From contig CAJJZP010000021.1 in the NCBI GenBank assembly GCA_905197665.1, positions 1 through 38,371 of the forward strand: 38,371 nucleotides of DNA, given 5' to 3'. The notes below the pieces were generated by a model that was not told where the DNA came from, did no database searches, and saw nothing but the letters and a program-made list of their open reading frames with translations. The stretch is from an uncultured Collinsella sp. (lineage in GTDB: Bacteria; Actinomycetota; Coriobacteriia; Coriobacteriales; Coriobacteriaceae). This document shows, piece after piece, positions 1 to 7,777 of this stretch. Each line of letters opens with the position of its first letter. Position 1 is the stretch's first letter. Made by a program: the position numbers and the translations under genes.

Positions 1-120
1 CCAGCCTAGTGCTCCAGCCTAGTGCTCCAGCCTAGTGCTCCAGCCTAGTGCTCCAGCCTAGTGCTCCAGCCTAGTGCTCCAGCCTAGTGCTCCAGCCTAG
101 TGCTCCAGCCTAGTGCTCCA
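1..120. repeat. 13-bp tandem repeat, about 9.2 copies
   Basis: The unit CCAGCCTAGTGCT is repeated head to tail without change, nine full copies plus CCA, up to base 120. The array begins at the window edge, so its true length is unknown. It lies upstream of the amino-acid importer and has no open frame that looks like a gene. Identical short units suggest slippage-driven expansion, or an assembly-prone spot. Confidence 0.95.
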
Positions 121-204
121 TGCGTGCTTTCCGTCTTGCGCAGGACTGTAGAGCAGGAAACTTAATTATGCGCCGCTCCCCGTCCGTGCCTGGCAAACCC
201 TCCC

Positions 205-233
205 TTGTACTCTATCAAGGTAAAGTGTATGAT
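205..233 (+). promoter_or_regulatory. Promoter of the amino-acid ABC importer
   Basis: TTGTAC (205-210) and TATGAT (228-233) are separated by 17 bases, a good vegetative sigma factor match. Transcription would start near 240, about 50 bases before the ATG at 290. Confidence 0.7.
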
Positions 234-260
234 GCTGAACGTTACATGATTCACTTTACC
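219..260. promoter_or_regulatory. Long inverted repeat over the -10 box (operator candidate)
   Basis: Bases 219-234 and 245-260 are inverted copies (14 of 16 pairs match; the outer nine, GGTAAAGTG/CACTTTACC, are perfect) around a 10-base centre. The left arm covers the -10 box and the right arm lies past the expected start of transcription. The transcript would carry only one arm, so a DNA operator is more likely than an RNA attenuator. The regulator is unknown. Confidence 0.6.
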
Positions 261-289
261 TAACTAAAGTGCCATCAAGGGGGAATACC

Positions 290-1150
290 ATGAATACCGA
301 TATGTCTCGTCGTCAGTTTGTTGGTCTAGCCGGCTCGTTTGCCACGGTGCTTGGCCTTGGTCTTGTCGGTTGTGGCGGCGGTGCCGGTAAGGGCTCTGCT
401 GCCGGCTCTGCTGCGCCCAAGGATACGAAGGGTGCCGCGGAGTCCAAGAAGCTCGTCGTGGGCTTTGACAAGTCCTATCCTCCGTATGGCTTTGTGGGCG
501 ACGATGGCGAGTGCACCGGCTTTGACCTCGACCTTGCCAAGGCCGTTGCCGATAAGCAAGGCTGGGAGGTCAAATACGAGGCTATCGACTGGGACGCCAA
601 GGACACGCTGCTCAACTCGGGTGCCATCAACTGCATCTGGAACGGCTTTACCATGGAGGGCCGCGAGGACGACTACACGTTCTCTGAGTCTTACATGCTC
701 AACGAGCAGGTGCTCGTGGTCAAGAAGGACGCGGGTATCAAGAGCTGGGACGATCTTGCCGGCAAGACCGTGATTACCCAGACTGATTCCGCTGCGCAGG
801 ATGTGCTCGAGGGCGACCAGAAGAATCTGGCCGCGACGTTTGCCACGCTCGATATCATCGGCGAGTACAACACGGCCTTTATGCAGCTCGAGAGCGGCGC
901 GGTCGATGCCGTGGCTTGCGACCTTTCGATTGCCCAGTATCAGCTTGCCGCCAAGCCCGATGCCTATACGCAGCTCGACAAGCCGCTGTCCAGCGAGCAC
1001 TACGCCGTCGGCTTTAAGAAGGGCGACACCAAGTCCGCCGATGCCGTGACCGAGTCGCTCAAGGCGCTCTACGAGGACGGCACGGTCAAGGACCTGTGCG
1101 ACAAGTATGCAGAATACGGTCTGTCCTTCGGCAACTGGGTTCTCAAATAG
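290..1150 (+). CDS. Amino-acid ABC transporter substrate-binding lipoprotein
   Basis: This is the extracytoplasmic receptor of a polar amino-acid importer (bacterial solute-binding protein family 3), 286 aa from ATG 290, which follows AGGGGG. The N terminus has a twin-arginine motif (SRRQFVG) and a hydrophobic stretch ending in the lipobox LVGC, with Cys28 as the lipidated residue, so Tat export and lipid anchoring are likely. A Gly/Ala/Ser linker precedes the mature domain, which starts near LVVGFDKSYPPYGF and contains GFDLDLAKAVA, both typical of family 3. The frame is open upstream to 269, but without a ribosome site there. It is followed by a permease and an ATPase in the same direction. 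The ligand cannot be read from sequence. Confidence 0.92.
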   Translation: MNTDMSRRQFVGLAGSFATVLGLGLVGCGGGAGKGSAAGSAAPKDTKGAAESKKLVVGFDKSYPPYGFVGDDGECTGFDLDLAKAVADKQGWEVKYEAIDWDAKDTLLNSGAINCIWNGFTMEGREDDYTFSESYMLNEQVLVVKKDAGIKSWDDLAGKTVITQTDSAAQDVLEGDQKNLAATFATLDIIGEYNTAFMQLESGAVDAVACDLSIAQYQLAAKPDAYTQLDKPLSSEHYAVGFKKGDTKSADAVTESLKALYEDGTVKDLCDKYAEYGLSFGNWVLK

Positions 1151-1232
1151 CCGCAGCACCCAACCTTGCGGCTCCAACCCTCCTCGCGTACCAAAGTACG
1201 CTTCGTCGGGCTTGTCGCTCGCAATCTTGGGC
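1150..1232. other. Intercistronic hairpin region
   Basis: The 139-base gap between receptor and permease holds nested inverted repeats: GCCGCA (1150-1155) with TGCGGC (1167-1172), GCGTAC (1186-1191) with GTACGC (1196-1201) around CAAA, and an imperfect outer pair 1159-1169/1222-1232. There is no T tract, so it is not an obvious terminator. Such a structure could give the abundant receptor more transcript than the permease and ATPase. Confidence 0.5.
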
Positions 1233-1289
1233 ACTGTGCCTATTTGAGAGTAAAAACCGCTGTACTGTTGCTGTGAAAGAGAGCTTAGG

Positions 1290-1943
1290 TTGTCTATTCA
1301 GGTCATGATGCAAATGCTTGGCCAGGGCTTCTTGGTCAGTTTGCAGTTGTTTGTGCTAACGCTGCTCGGGTCGATTCCGCTGGGAATCCCCGTGGCGTTC
1401 ATGCGCATGAGCAAAATTGCGCCGCTTCGCTGGATTGCGCGCATCTACATTTCGGTCATGCGCGGTACGCCGCTCATGCTGCAGATGTTTGCCATCTACT
1501 TCGCCCCGTACTACGTGTTCGGCATTTCGCTCACGCCCGATTCCAAATGGACGGCGTGCGTTGTGGCGTTCATCATCAACTACGCCGGCTACTTTGCCGA
1601 GATCTATCGCTCGGGCTTGCAGTCCATTCCGCGCGGACAATACGAGGCAGCCGAGGTGCTGGGCTATTCGCGTCTGCAGACATTTTTGTACATTGTGATG
1701 CCGCAAGTCGCCAAGCGTATTCTGCCGGCGATGGGCAACGAGATCATCACGCTGGTCAAGGACACTTCGCTGGCGTTTGCCATCGGCGTGGGGGAAATGT
1801 TCTCGACGGCCAAGGCGCTGGTTGCCTCGCAAGTGAGCATGGTGCCGTTTGCGATTGCGGCGCTGATCTACTGGGTCTTTAACTTCGTCGTTGAGATGCT
1901 GCTGGGCGCTGCCGAAAAGCGACTTGACTACTACCACGACTAG
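1290..1943 (+). CDS. Amino-acid ABC transporter permease
   Basis: This is the inner-membrane subunit of the polar amino-acid importer (HisM/GlnP type), 217 aa and of usual length. It has about five hydrophobic segments and the ATPase-contacting EAA loop, seen as AAEVLGYSRLQTFLYIVMPQ. The conserved MRGTPLMLQ stretch near residue 52 is typical of the family. The start is taken as TTG 1290 after a GAAAGAGAG-like ribosome site; ATG 1305 is an in-frame alternative. It ends 38 bases before the ATPase start, so the two are co-transcribed. Confidence 0.9.
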   Translation: MSIQVMMQMLGQGFLVSLQLFVLTLLGSIPLGIPVAFMRMSKIAPLRWIARIYISVMRGTPLMLQMFAIYFAPYYVFGISLTPDSKWTACVVAFIINYAGYFAEIYRSGLQSIPRGQYEAAEVLGYSRLQTFLYIVMPQVAKRILPAMGNEIITLVKDTSLAFAIGVGEMFSTAKALVASQVSMVPFAIAALIYWVFNFVVEMLLGAAEKRLDYYHD

Positions 1944-1981
1944 CCTGTTCCGTCGTGCTTTTCAAACACATGGAGGTTCCC

Positions 1982-2746
1982 GTGTCCGGAACGGTAATGA
2001 ATATAGCGAACGCTCGTAAGGCGTTTGGCGGCAATGAGGTGCTCAAGGATATCTCGCTCGAGGTAAAGCGTGGCGAGGTCGTGGCGATTATCGGGCCTTC
2101 GGGCGGCGGTAAGTCCACGCTGCTGCGCTGTGCCACGCTGCTCGAGACGCTCGATGGTGGCTCGCTCTCGTTTGGCGACCTTGCCGTCGCGACGGATGCG
2201 GGTTCGGGCGCGGTGTACGCAAAGGGCGATGTGCCTAAACAGGCGCGCTCGCGGTTTGGTCTGGTGTTTCAGAACTACAATCTGTTCCCGCACTATACCG
2301 TGATGAAAAACATCACCGATGCTCCGATCCGCGTGCTTAAGCGCCCACGCGAGCAGGCGGAAGCCCGCGCACACGAGCTTATTGCACAGATGGGACTTAC
2401 GGGTAACGAGAACAAGGTACCCTGCGAGCTTTCGGGCGGTCAGCAGCAGCGCGTGAGTATTGCCCGCGCCCTGGCGCTCGATCCGGAAATCTTGTTCTTT
2501 GATGAGCCGACCTCGGCGCTCGATCCAGAGCTGACGGCTGAGGTGCTGCGCGTCATCAAGGATTTGGCCGCGCAGAATATGACGATGGTGATCGTGACGC
2601 ACGCGATGCAGTTTGCCCGCGACGTTGCCGACCGCGTGGTCTTTATGGATGGCGGTCGTATTGTCGAGGAGGGTCCTGCCGAGCAGGTTATCGATCATCC
2701 GCGCGAGCAGCGTACCCGTGAGTTCTTGAGCCGTATCGAGGGGTAG
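1982..2746 (+). CDS. Amino-acid ABC transporter ATP-binding protein
   Basis: This is the ATPase of the polar amino-acid importer, 254 aa. It has Walker A (GPSGGGKST, about residues 38-46), the Q-loop (LVFQNYNLFPHYTV), the ABC signature LSGGQQQR, Walker B ILFFDEPTSALDPE and the switch His in VTHAM, all intact. GTG 1982 is chosen because GGAGG at 1972-1976 sits five bases upstream; GTG 1955 and ATG 1970 are in frame but lack such a site. A short insert between Walker A and the Q-loop (about residues 65-85) is longer than in many GlnQ proteins. A terminator follows. Confidence 0.93.
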   Translation: MSGTVMNIANARKAFGGNEVLKDISLEVKRGEVVAIIGPSGGGKSTLLRCATLLETLDGGSLSFGDLAVATDAGSGAVYAKGDVPKQARSRFGLVFQNYNLFPHYTVMKNITDAPIRVLKRPREQAEARAHELIAQMGLTGNENKVPCELSGGQQQRVSIARALALDPEILFFDEPTSALDPELTAEVLRVIKDLAAQNMTMVIVTHAMQFARDVADRVVFMDGGRIVEEGPAEQVIDHPREQRTREFLSRIEG

Positions 2747-2782
2747 GCTCAGCTATTTACTCAACTATTAATTGAGGTGATG

Positions 2783-2816
2783 CCGCCGCAGGTCTTATGA
2801 TCTGTGGCGGTTTTTT
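2783..2816 (+). terminator. Rho-independent terminator of the amino-acid importer
   Basis: CCGCCGCAG (2783-2791) pairs with CTGTGGCGG (2802-2810) and is followed by six T. From here to 3052 there is no gene. That stretch holds the leader of the next gene; I see no convincing promoter or motif in it. Confidence 0.9.
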
Positions 2817-3052
2817 GCATCCGCGGGGTTCAATAATCGCCTCGCAAGCTCGCTCTCTCCTCTCGCCGCCCGTATCCATACGCGTGCCGAAAGGTCTGCA
2901 TGGACAGGCGACTGCAAGGGTAGGGTGGTGGCATAGGACATTTGGAGGGTGAGCCGGCTCGGCTGCCGACCATGCTGCTCCCGGGACGGCATCGACCGCG
3001 AACTCTCCCCGTTGGCGTCGCGCATCGCGCGCGACCCTGCAAGGAGGTCATC

Positions 3053-5128
3053 ATGGGTGCTCCCAAGACCGGCAACGTAAGGAACGTGGTGCTCGTAGGC
3101 CAAGGCGGGGTGGGCAAGACTTCACTCGCCGAGGCCATGCTCCACCTTTCCGGTAAGACCGCCCGCCTGGGCGGCCACGACGGCACCAAGCCCACGCTCG
3201 ACTATGACCCCGAAGAGGTTAAGCGTGCGTTTTCCATCTCGACGACCATCGCGCCGATTGACTGGAAGGGCGCCCGCATCAACGTGCTCGATGCCCCGTG
3301 CTACCCCGATTTTATCGGCGACGCCTATGCCGCGATGAGCGTCTGCGAGACGGCTCTGTTTGTTGTCGACGCCGAGGCCGGCCCGCAGCCTACGACGGTT
3401 AAGCTCTGGTATGCCGCCGAGGACCTGCGTCTGGCGCGTGCGGTGTTTGTAAACCGCCTGTCGCGCTCCGAGGCCAGCTTTGCGACTACGATGGACCTGC
3501 TGCAGGAGCGCTTCGGTACGCGACTGGGCGCCGTGACCCTGGGCTGGGGCGAGGGCGAGGACTTTGACGGCATCATCGACCTGGTGCGCATGAAGGCACG
3601 CCACTGCAACGGCGCCGAGGCCGTTGAGTCGGAGATTCCCGAGGAGTATCGTGCCCAGGCCGAGGAAGCCCATGACCATCTGTGCGAGCTGGTGGCCGAG
3701 GCTGACGACGAGCTGATGATGAAGTACCTGGAAGGCGAGGAGACGCTAACGCAGGAGGAGCTCGAGGGCTTGTTGTCCAAGGCAATCGCCGAGCGCATTT
3801 TTGTGCCGGTCTTTGCGGGCGATTGCATTAAGGAGCAGGGCGTCAACTCGCTGATGGACGACATCGCGACGTACTTCCCGGCGCCGACCGACTACGGCGA
3901 GATGCCGCTCATCGACGGCGACTCGCTCAAGATCTCGAGTGACGATGACCGTCCGGTGGCATTTGTGTTTAAGACCCTGGCCGATCCGCAACAGGGGCGC
4001 ATCAGCTTTATCAAGGTGCTGACGGGTACGCTTGAACTGGGCCTTGAGCTGGTCAATGCGCGCACGCGCAAGGGCGAGCGCCTGGCTCACCTGTATGTGA
4101 TGTGCGGCCGCGACATGACCGAGGTCGGTCACGCCCATGCCGGTGACATCATCGTGGCGCCCAAGCTGGCTGCCGAGACGGGCGATACGCTCTCGATTAC
4201 CGGTAAGGTCGAGGCTGCGGCGTTTAAGTTCCCCAACTCGCAGTACCGCATCGCCATTGAGGCCGAGAATCGCGGCGACGAAGAGAAGCTCTACACGTTT
4301 ATCGAGAAGGCTTGTAAGGCCGATCCGACCATGAGCATCGACCGCGACGAGGAGACCGGCCAGACCATTATCTCGGCGGTGGGCGAGGCACAGGTTTCGG
4401 TCCTGCTCAATCGTCTGGAGGACCGCACCAAGGTCGCTGCCAAGAGCGTGCCGATCCGTATCCCGTATCGCGAGACCATCCGCCGCACGGCAAGTGCCCA
4501 GGGTCGTCATAAGAAGCAGACCGGCGGCGCCGGGCAGTACGGCGACTGCTGGCTGCGCGTGGAGCCGCTCATTGGGCCCGACGGCACGAGCGACGGCTAT
4601 GAGTTTGTTGACGAGGTCGTGGGTGGCCGCATCCCGCGCTCGCTCATCCCCGCCGTGGACAAGGGCGTTCAGGAGACCATGAAGGACGGCATCATTGCCG
4701 GCTACCCGCTTACGGGCATTCGCGTTGCTGTGTACGACGGCTCGTATCACAGCGTCGACTCCAACGAGATGGCGTTCCGCGCGGCGGCTCGCATCGGCCT
4801 GCGAAAGGCATGCGCCGATGCCGATCCGGTGGTACTGGAGCCCATCGAGGAAATCACGGTGACTATCCCCGAGAGCTACGCCGGCGCCGTGATGGGCGAC
4901 ATCTCGGCCTCGCGCGGTCGCGTGACGGGCATGGAGACCGATGAGCGCGGCGATACCGTGGTTATTGCCCAGGCGCCGCTGGCTGAGCTGACGGATTATT
5001 CGACGCGTCTGCGCTCCATCACGCGCGGCACGGGCGACTTTACCATGAAGCCCGCGGGCTATGAGCAGGTGCCTTATGACGTTCAGGCCAAACTGGTCGA
5101 GCGCTATGAGGAGGGCCGCGCTAAGTAG
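3053..5128 (+). CDS. Divergent elongation factor G-like protein (EF-G2 class)
   Basis: This 691-aa protein has the full five-domain layout of EF-G, with a GTPase-like domain, domain II and EF-G domains III-V (for example the GRHKKQTGGAGQYGDC stretch). ATG 3053 follows AAGGAGG; an upstream in-frame extension lacks a ribosome site. The P-loop is intact (GQGGVGKT, 16-23), but the G3 motif DxPG reads DAPC (80-83), the position of the catalytic His is Tyr (84), and G4 NKxD reads NRLS (134-137). Housekeeping EF-G would be encoded elsewhere. EF-G2 proteins of actinobacteria are known as poor or inactive ribosome-dependent GTPases; the loss of G4 goes further. The role is unknown; nucleotide specificity or hydrolysis is probably altered. 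Confidence 0.88.
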   Translation: MGAPKTGNVRNVVLVGQGGVGKTSLAEAMLHLSGKTARLGGHDGTKPTLDYDPEEVKRAFSISTTIAPIDWKGARINVLDAPCYPDFIGDAYAAMSVCETALFVVDAEAGPQPTTVKLWYAAEDLRLARAVFVNRLSRSEASFATTMDLLQERFGTRLGAVTLGWGEGEDFDGIIDLVRMKARHCNGAEAVESEIPEEYRAQAEEAHDHLCELVAEADDELMMKYLEGEETLTQEELEGLLSKAIAERIFVPVFAGDCIKEQGVNSLMDDIATYFPAPTDYGEMPLIDGDSLKISSDDDRPVAFVFKTLADPQQGRISFIKVLTGTLELGLELVNARTRKGERLAHLYVMCGRDMTEVGHAHAGDIIVAPKLAAETGDTLSITGKVEAAAFKFPNSQYRIAIEAENRGDEEKLYTFIEKACKADPTMSIDRDEETGQTIISAVGEAQVSVLLNRLEDRTKVAAKSVPIRIPYRETIRRTASAQGRHKKQTGGAGQYGDCWLRVEPLIGPDGTSDGYEFVDEVVGGRIPRSLIPAVDKGVQETMKDGIIAGYPLTGIRVAVYDGSYHSVDSNEMAFRAAARIGLRKACADADPVVLEPIEEITVTIPESYAGAVMGDISASRGRVTGMETDERGDTVVIAQAPLAELTDYSTRLRSITRGTGDFTMKPAGYEQVPYDVQAKLVERYEEGRAK

Positions 5129-5163
5129 CGTGTGGTTTTGCCTGCAATGTAGGTGCTGACGAA

Positions 5164-5197
5164 AAGGCCGCCCTGGGTAACCGGGGCGGCCTTATTT
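5164..5197. terminator. Bidirectional terminator
   Basis: A 13-bp stem (5164-5176 with 5181-5193, one G-T pair) closes a GTAA loop. T-rich sequence follows on the plus strand and TTTTCGTC on the minus strand. It serves the convergent EF-G-like and nuclease genes. Confidence 0.88.
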
Positions 5198-5227
5198 GAT
5201 CCCTTGGGGACGGAGGAAAACGGATCA
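5197..5227. repeat. Short hairpin with GGGGACGGAGG core
   Basis: TGATCC (5197-5202) and GGATCA (5222-5227) flank CTTGGGGACGGAGGAAAAC. The core resembles the GGGACAGG core of the other intergenic hairpins in this window (13802, 15887, 19085, 19291, 21407), although the stem differs. It lies at a convergent gene end. Confidence 0.5.
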
Positions 5228-5256
5228 TTTTTGGGTTACGGGCGGCGCGGTCGGCA

Positions 5257-6222
5257 CTAGTCTCCGGATGCCTGGTTGCGGCCGGTGGCGTAGTCGATCT
5301 GCACGTGCGGCTGCAGGTTGTAGCAGTACACGTGGAAGCACAGGGTCTTGCCGTGGTCCTCGATCGATTGTGCTTCCAGACGAATGCCACGACAGACGAG
5401 CTCCTCCTCGTTGTACATAGGCGTGACGCGATAGAGCACGTGGTTGCCCGTGTCGCGGACGTAGTCGAGGATCTGCTCTTCAAACGGCAGCATGCCCGTC
5501 TCGTTGAGATAGCGCGTGCCGGTGAGGAGATTCTTGCGGTTGGCGTTTTCGCCGCAGAGTGACCAGGCGATGAGGTGGCAGCGGTTGTAGAGGCTCTGGC
5601 CTGGAATAAAGTCGTAGCGCTGCTGGTGCCAACCGGCAGGATGGATACGCGAGATATCGCCGCGCTTGCCCTGACCGAGCGATTCGGGGCCCACGCAGGC
5701 GAGCGCCTTGCGGGTGCGGCCCAGGCTGTCGAGCTTGGAGAATTTCTTAAAGCAGCCTTCTTCGGTGGCACGATCGTATTCATCGAGTGTGAATGACGGC
5801 GTGCCGAGCGGGTGCGTGCTGTCGGCGCGAAGGGCAACGTAGGGGTTGCCGGCGTAGTCGGGAATGCTGCTGAGATAAACACCGCGGGCGCGGTTGAGGT
5901 CGGGGTTTTCCACCTCGTCGATGGGGGCGGCGGCGCTGTCTGTGGAAGCGTCGTCGTCGGTGTCGGTTGCGACGGAATCGGAGCCATTGCCGGAGTCCTC
6001 GGAGCTCGCTGTTCCCGATTCGAGCCGGGCGATCAAGTCCGCTTCGTCGTCGGTACGGCTGGGACTCTCGTTTTGCTTCTCGGCCAGAGCCGCTGCCTGC
6101 TCATCGCTTTGCGGTGATAACAGCTTGGGCGCTCCGTCGAGCGACCCTGTGAACAGCGCAAACCCCAGCACCACGGCGGTGCCGATGGAAAGTGCTTGCT
6201 TGTAGGCGGACTTGCGCAACAT
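5257..6222 (-). CDS. Secreted or membrane-anchored DNA/RNA non-specific endonuclease
   Basis: This 321-aa protein starts at an ATG preceded by AGGAG. Residues 10-30 form an uncleaved signal or membrane anchor, and a low-complexity Ser/Asp/Glu linker spans about 50-105. The C-terminal half matches the NUC/EndA-like nuclease family: YNRCHLIAW (catalytic His216) and ENANRKNLLTGTRYLN (metal-binding Asn), followed by GMLPFE. The usual DRGH is NRCH here, as in one EndA-like branch. The likely role is digestion of external nucleic acid for nutrients, or DNA processing at the surface. No competence genes are adjacent. A 129-base gap upstream separates it from the LacI gene on the same strand. Confidence 0.85.
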   Translation of the reverse strand: MLRKSAYKQALSIGTAVVLGFALFTGSLDGAPKLLSPQSDEQAAALAEKQNESPSRTDDEADLIARLESGTASSEDSGNGSDSVATDTDDDASTDSAAAPIDEVENPDLNRARGVYLSSIPDYAGNPYVALRADSTHPLGTPSFTLDEYDRATEEGCFKKFSKLDSLGRTRKALACVGPESLGQGKRGDISRIHPAGWHQQRYDFIPGQSLYNRCHLIAWSLCGENANRKNLLTGTRYLNETGMLPFEEQILDYVRDTGNHVLYRVTPMYNEEELVCRGIRLEAQSIEDHGKTLCFHVYCYNLQPHVQIDYATGRNQASGD

Positions 6223-6351
6223 GGGGGCTCCTGGATGGACGGTTGGGAATCTACTAGTCTAGCAGGAGCCGGCAGAGGCCGTTCTGTCGAACAAATACTT
6301 AAGATTTGGGACAAACGCCACTGGTTCATTTGCTTCATATTTGACGTATGG

Positions 6352-7362
6352 CTAGATCGAGGTGGAGTCGAGCCAGTTGAGCTTGCACTCGAGAATGCGC
6401 TGCTCGCCGGGTTGGCTGCTGCCGTCAAGCAAGGCGAGCAGCATCTCGGCCGCCTCCCTGCCTTCCTGGTCGACGGGCTCGATGATCGTGGAGACGGTCG
6501 GCGTGGTGAGGTTGGTCCAGTCTTCGCAGTTGAGTCCCAAAAGACCTATTTGCTGCGGAAGTAGATGGGCCATGGGTTGGAGGGCCTTGTAGACACGGGG
6601 AAGCGCCCATTGGTTTTGTACGAAGATGAGCGTGCGCTTGGCGGGGTTGAACTTGTATTTAAAGTATTCGGTGAGCTCGTTGATTGACGGCTTGTTGTGA
6701 TCGATGGGGATGGCTTTGTAGAGCTGCCCATTCGCGGCCAATGCCTCGGCATATCCCTGAAAACGTTCCATGCGAGTGCGCATTTCGGTCATGTTGGCGG
6801 CGATGGAAAAGAAGTCTTCGTAGCCGGCGTCGAGAAGCGCCTGCGTGGCATTGTACACGCCGTCGTAGAGGTTGGTTTTGATCCAGCTGGTGCCTGGGCT
6901 GTAGATGGCCGCGTCAAAAAAGACGACGGGCTTGTCGGCGCGCTTGATGCGGTCGTGGACTGCCTTGAAATTTGCCGTGGGCTGGATGATAAAACCATCG
7001 ACGCCCAGTGAGAGCATTTTGTCGACATACATGAGCTCGGTCTCGGGGTTAAAGTTGCTCGTGCAAACGACCGTCTGGTAGCCCGCGGGGAGCATGACCT
7101 GCTCCATGCCGTTGAGGACGAGGCCCGCCCATTTGTTGGTGTTATCCAAGATGATGATGGCGATGACGTGGGTTTGCTTGCCGGTGAGCGTTTGCGCTTG
7201 GGCGTTGGGAACGTATCCGAGTTCCTTGATGACGCGCGCAATCTTTGCCTGCGTCTTCTCGCTAAGCTTTTCTCGTTTGTCGTTGAGGTAATACGAGACG
7301 CTTGCCGTCGAGGTTCCCGCCTCTCGAGCGACGTCTGCGATCGTAACGCGCTGTTTTGCCAC
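6352..7362 (-). CDS. LacI-family repressor, probably of the adjacent PTS operon
   Basis: This 336-aa protein has the N-terminal LacI helix-turn-helix (VTIADVAREAGTSTASVSYYLN), hinge region and a periplasmic-binding-like ligand domain (VIAIIILDNTNKWAGLVLNGME, then the GVDGFIIQPT region). GTG 7362 is chosen because GGAAGGAG lies just upstream; an ATG 12 codons earlier has no such site. It is divergent from the PTS/transketolase operon at 7778, separated by 415 bases that include a LacI-like operator (7584-7605). Local control of that operon, with a sugar phosphate as effector, is the natural inference. Confidence 0.9.
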   Translation of the reverse strand: MAKQRVTIADVAREAGTSTASVSYYLNDKREKLSEKTQAKIARVIKELGYVPNAQAQTLTGKQTHVIAIIILDNTNKWAGLVLNGMEQVMLPAGYQTVVCTSNFNPETELMYVDKMLSLGVDGFIIQPTANFKAVHDRIKRADKPVVFFDAAIYSPGTSWIKTNLYDGVYNATQALLDAGYEDFFSIAANMTEMRTRMERFQGYAEALAANGQLYKAIPIDHNKPSINELTEYFKYKFNPAKRTLIFVQNQWALPRVYKALQPMAHLLPQQIGLLGLNCEDWTNLTTPTVSTIIEPVDQEGREAAEMLLALLDGSSQPGEQRILECKLNWLDSTSI

Positions 7363-7583
7363 AGCGACTCCTTCCGACAGATGAGCATTTTCCAACATGA
7401 TGACTTTGAGTCTTGGTGAGGGATGCGCTTTGGTGAGCGACTTTTTCCTTTCATATGAGTATGCAACAAATGCGGTATATGGGTGGGGTCGAAATTTGTG
7501 ACCGGCATGCGCATCTGCCGTCTACCGAGAAAATCAAATACTTCTTGACTTTTGAAATCGAGGGTAAAATCGCAGGATTCATT

Positions 7584-7605
7584 TTTAGTTAAACGCATAA
7601 CTAAA
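7584..7605. promoter_or_regulatory. LacI-type operator candidate between repressor and PTS operon
   Basis: Perfect 8-bp arms TTTAGTTA and TAACTAAA flank AACGCA, giving a 22-bp site of the size and symmetry LacI proteins use. A smaller repeat, AGCGT-N5-ACGCT (7607-7621), lies next to it. Possible promoters for the PTS operon are TTGACT (7545) with TAAAAT (7565; spacing short at 14), or CTGGCA (7648-7653) with TATATT (7672-7677; spacing 18). Neither is decisive. The rest of 7363-7777 shows only leader sequence. Confidence 0.55.
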
Positions 7606-7777
7606 TAGCGTAACCAACGCTCTGACCTGCGCGTTTACCGAAATAAACTGGCATTAAGAAAAACGAGCACCTATATTGGTCTTGTCGAAAAGACAGCAAG
7701 TCCAAACGGCAGGGGATGCTCCGGAGGCCTCCGCAAACGGTGTCTTGCGCACGCAACTCTATGAAAAGAGGGAAGCA

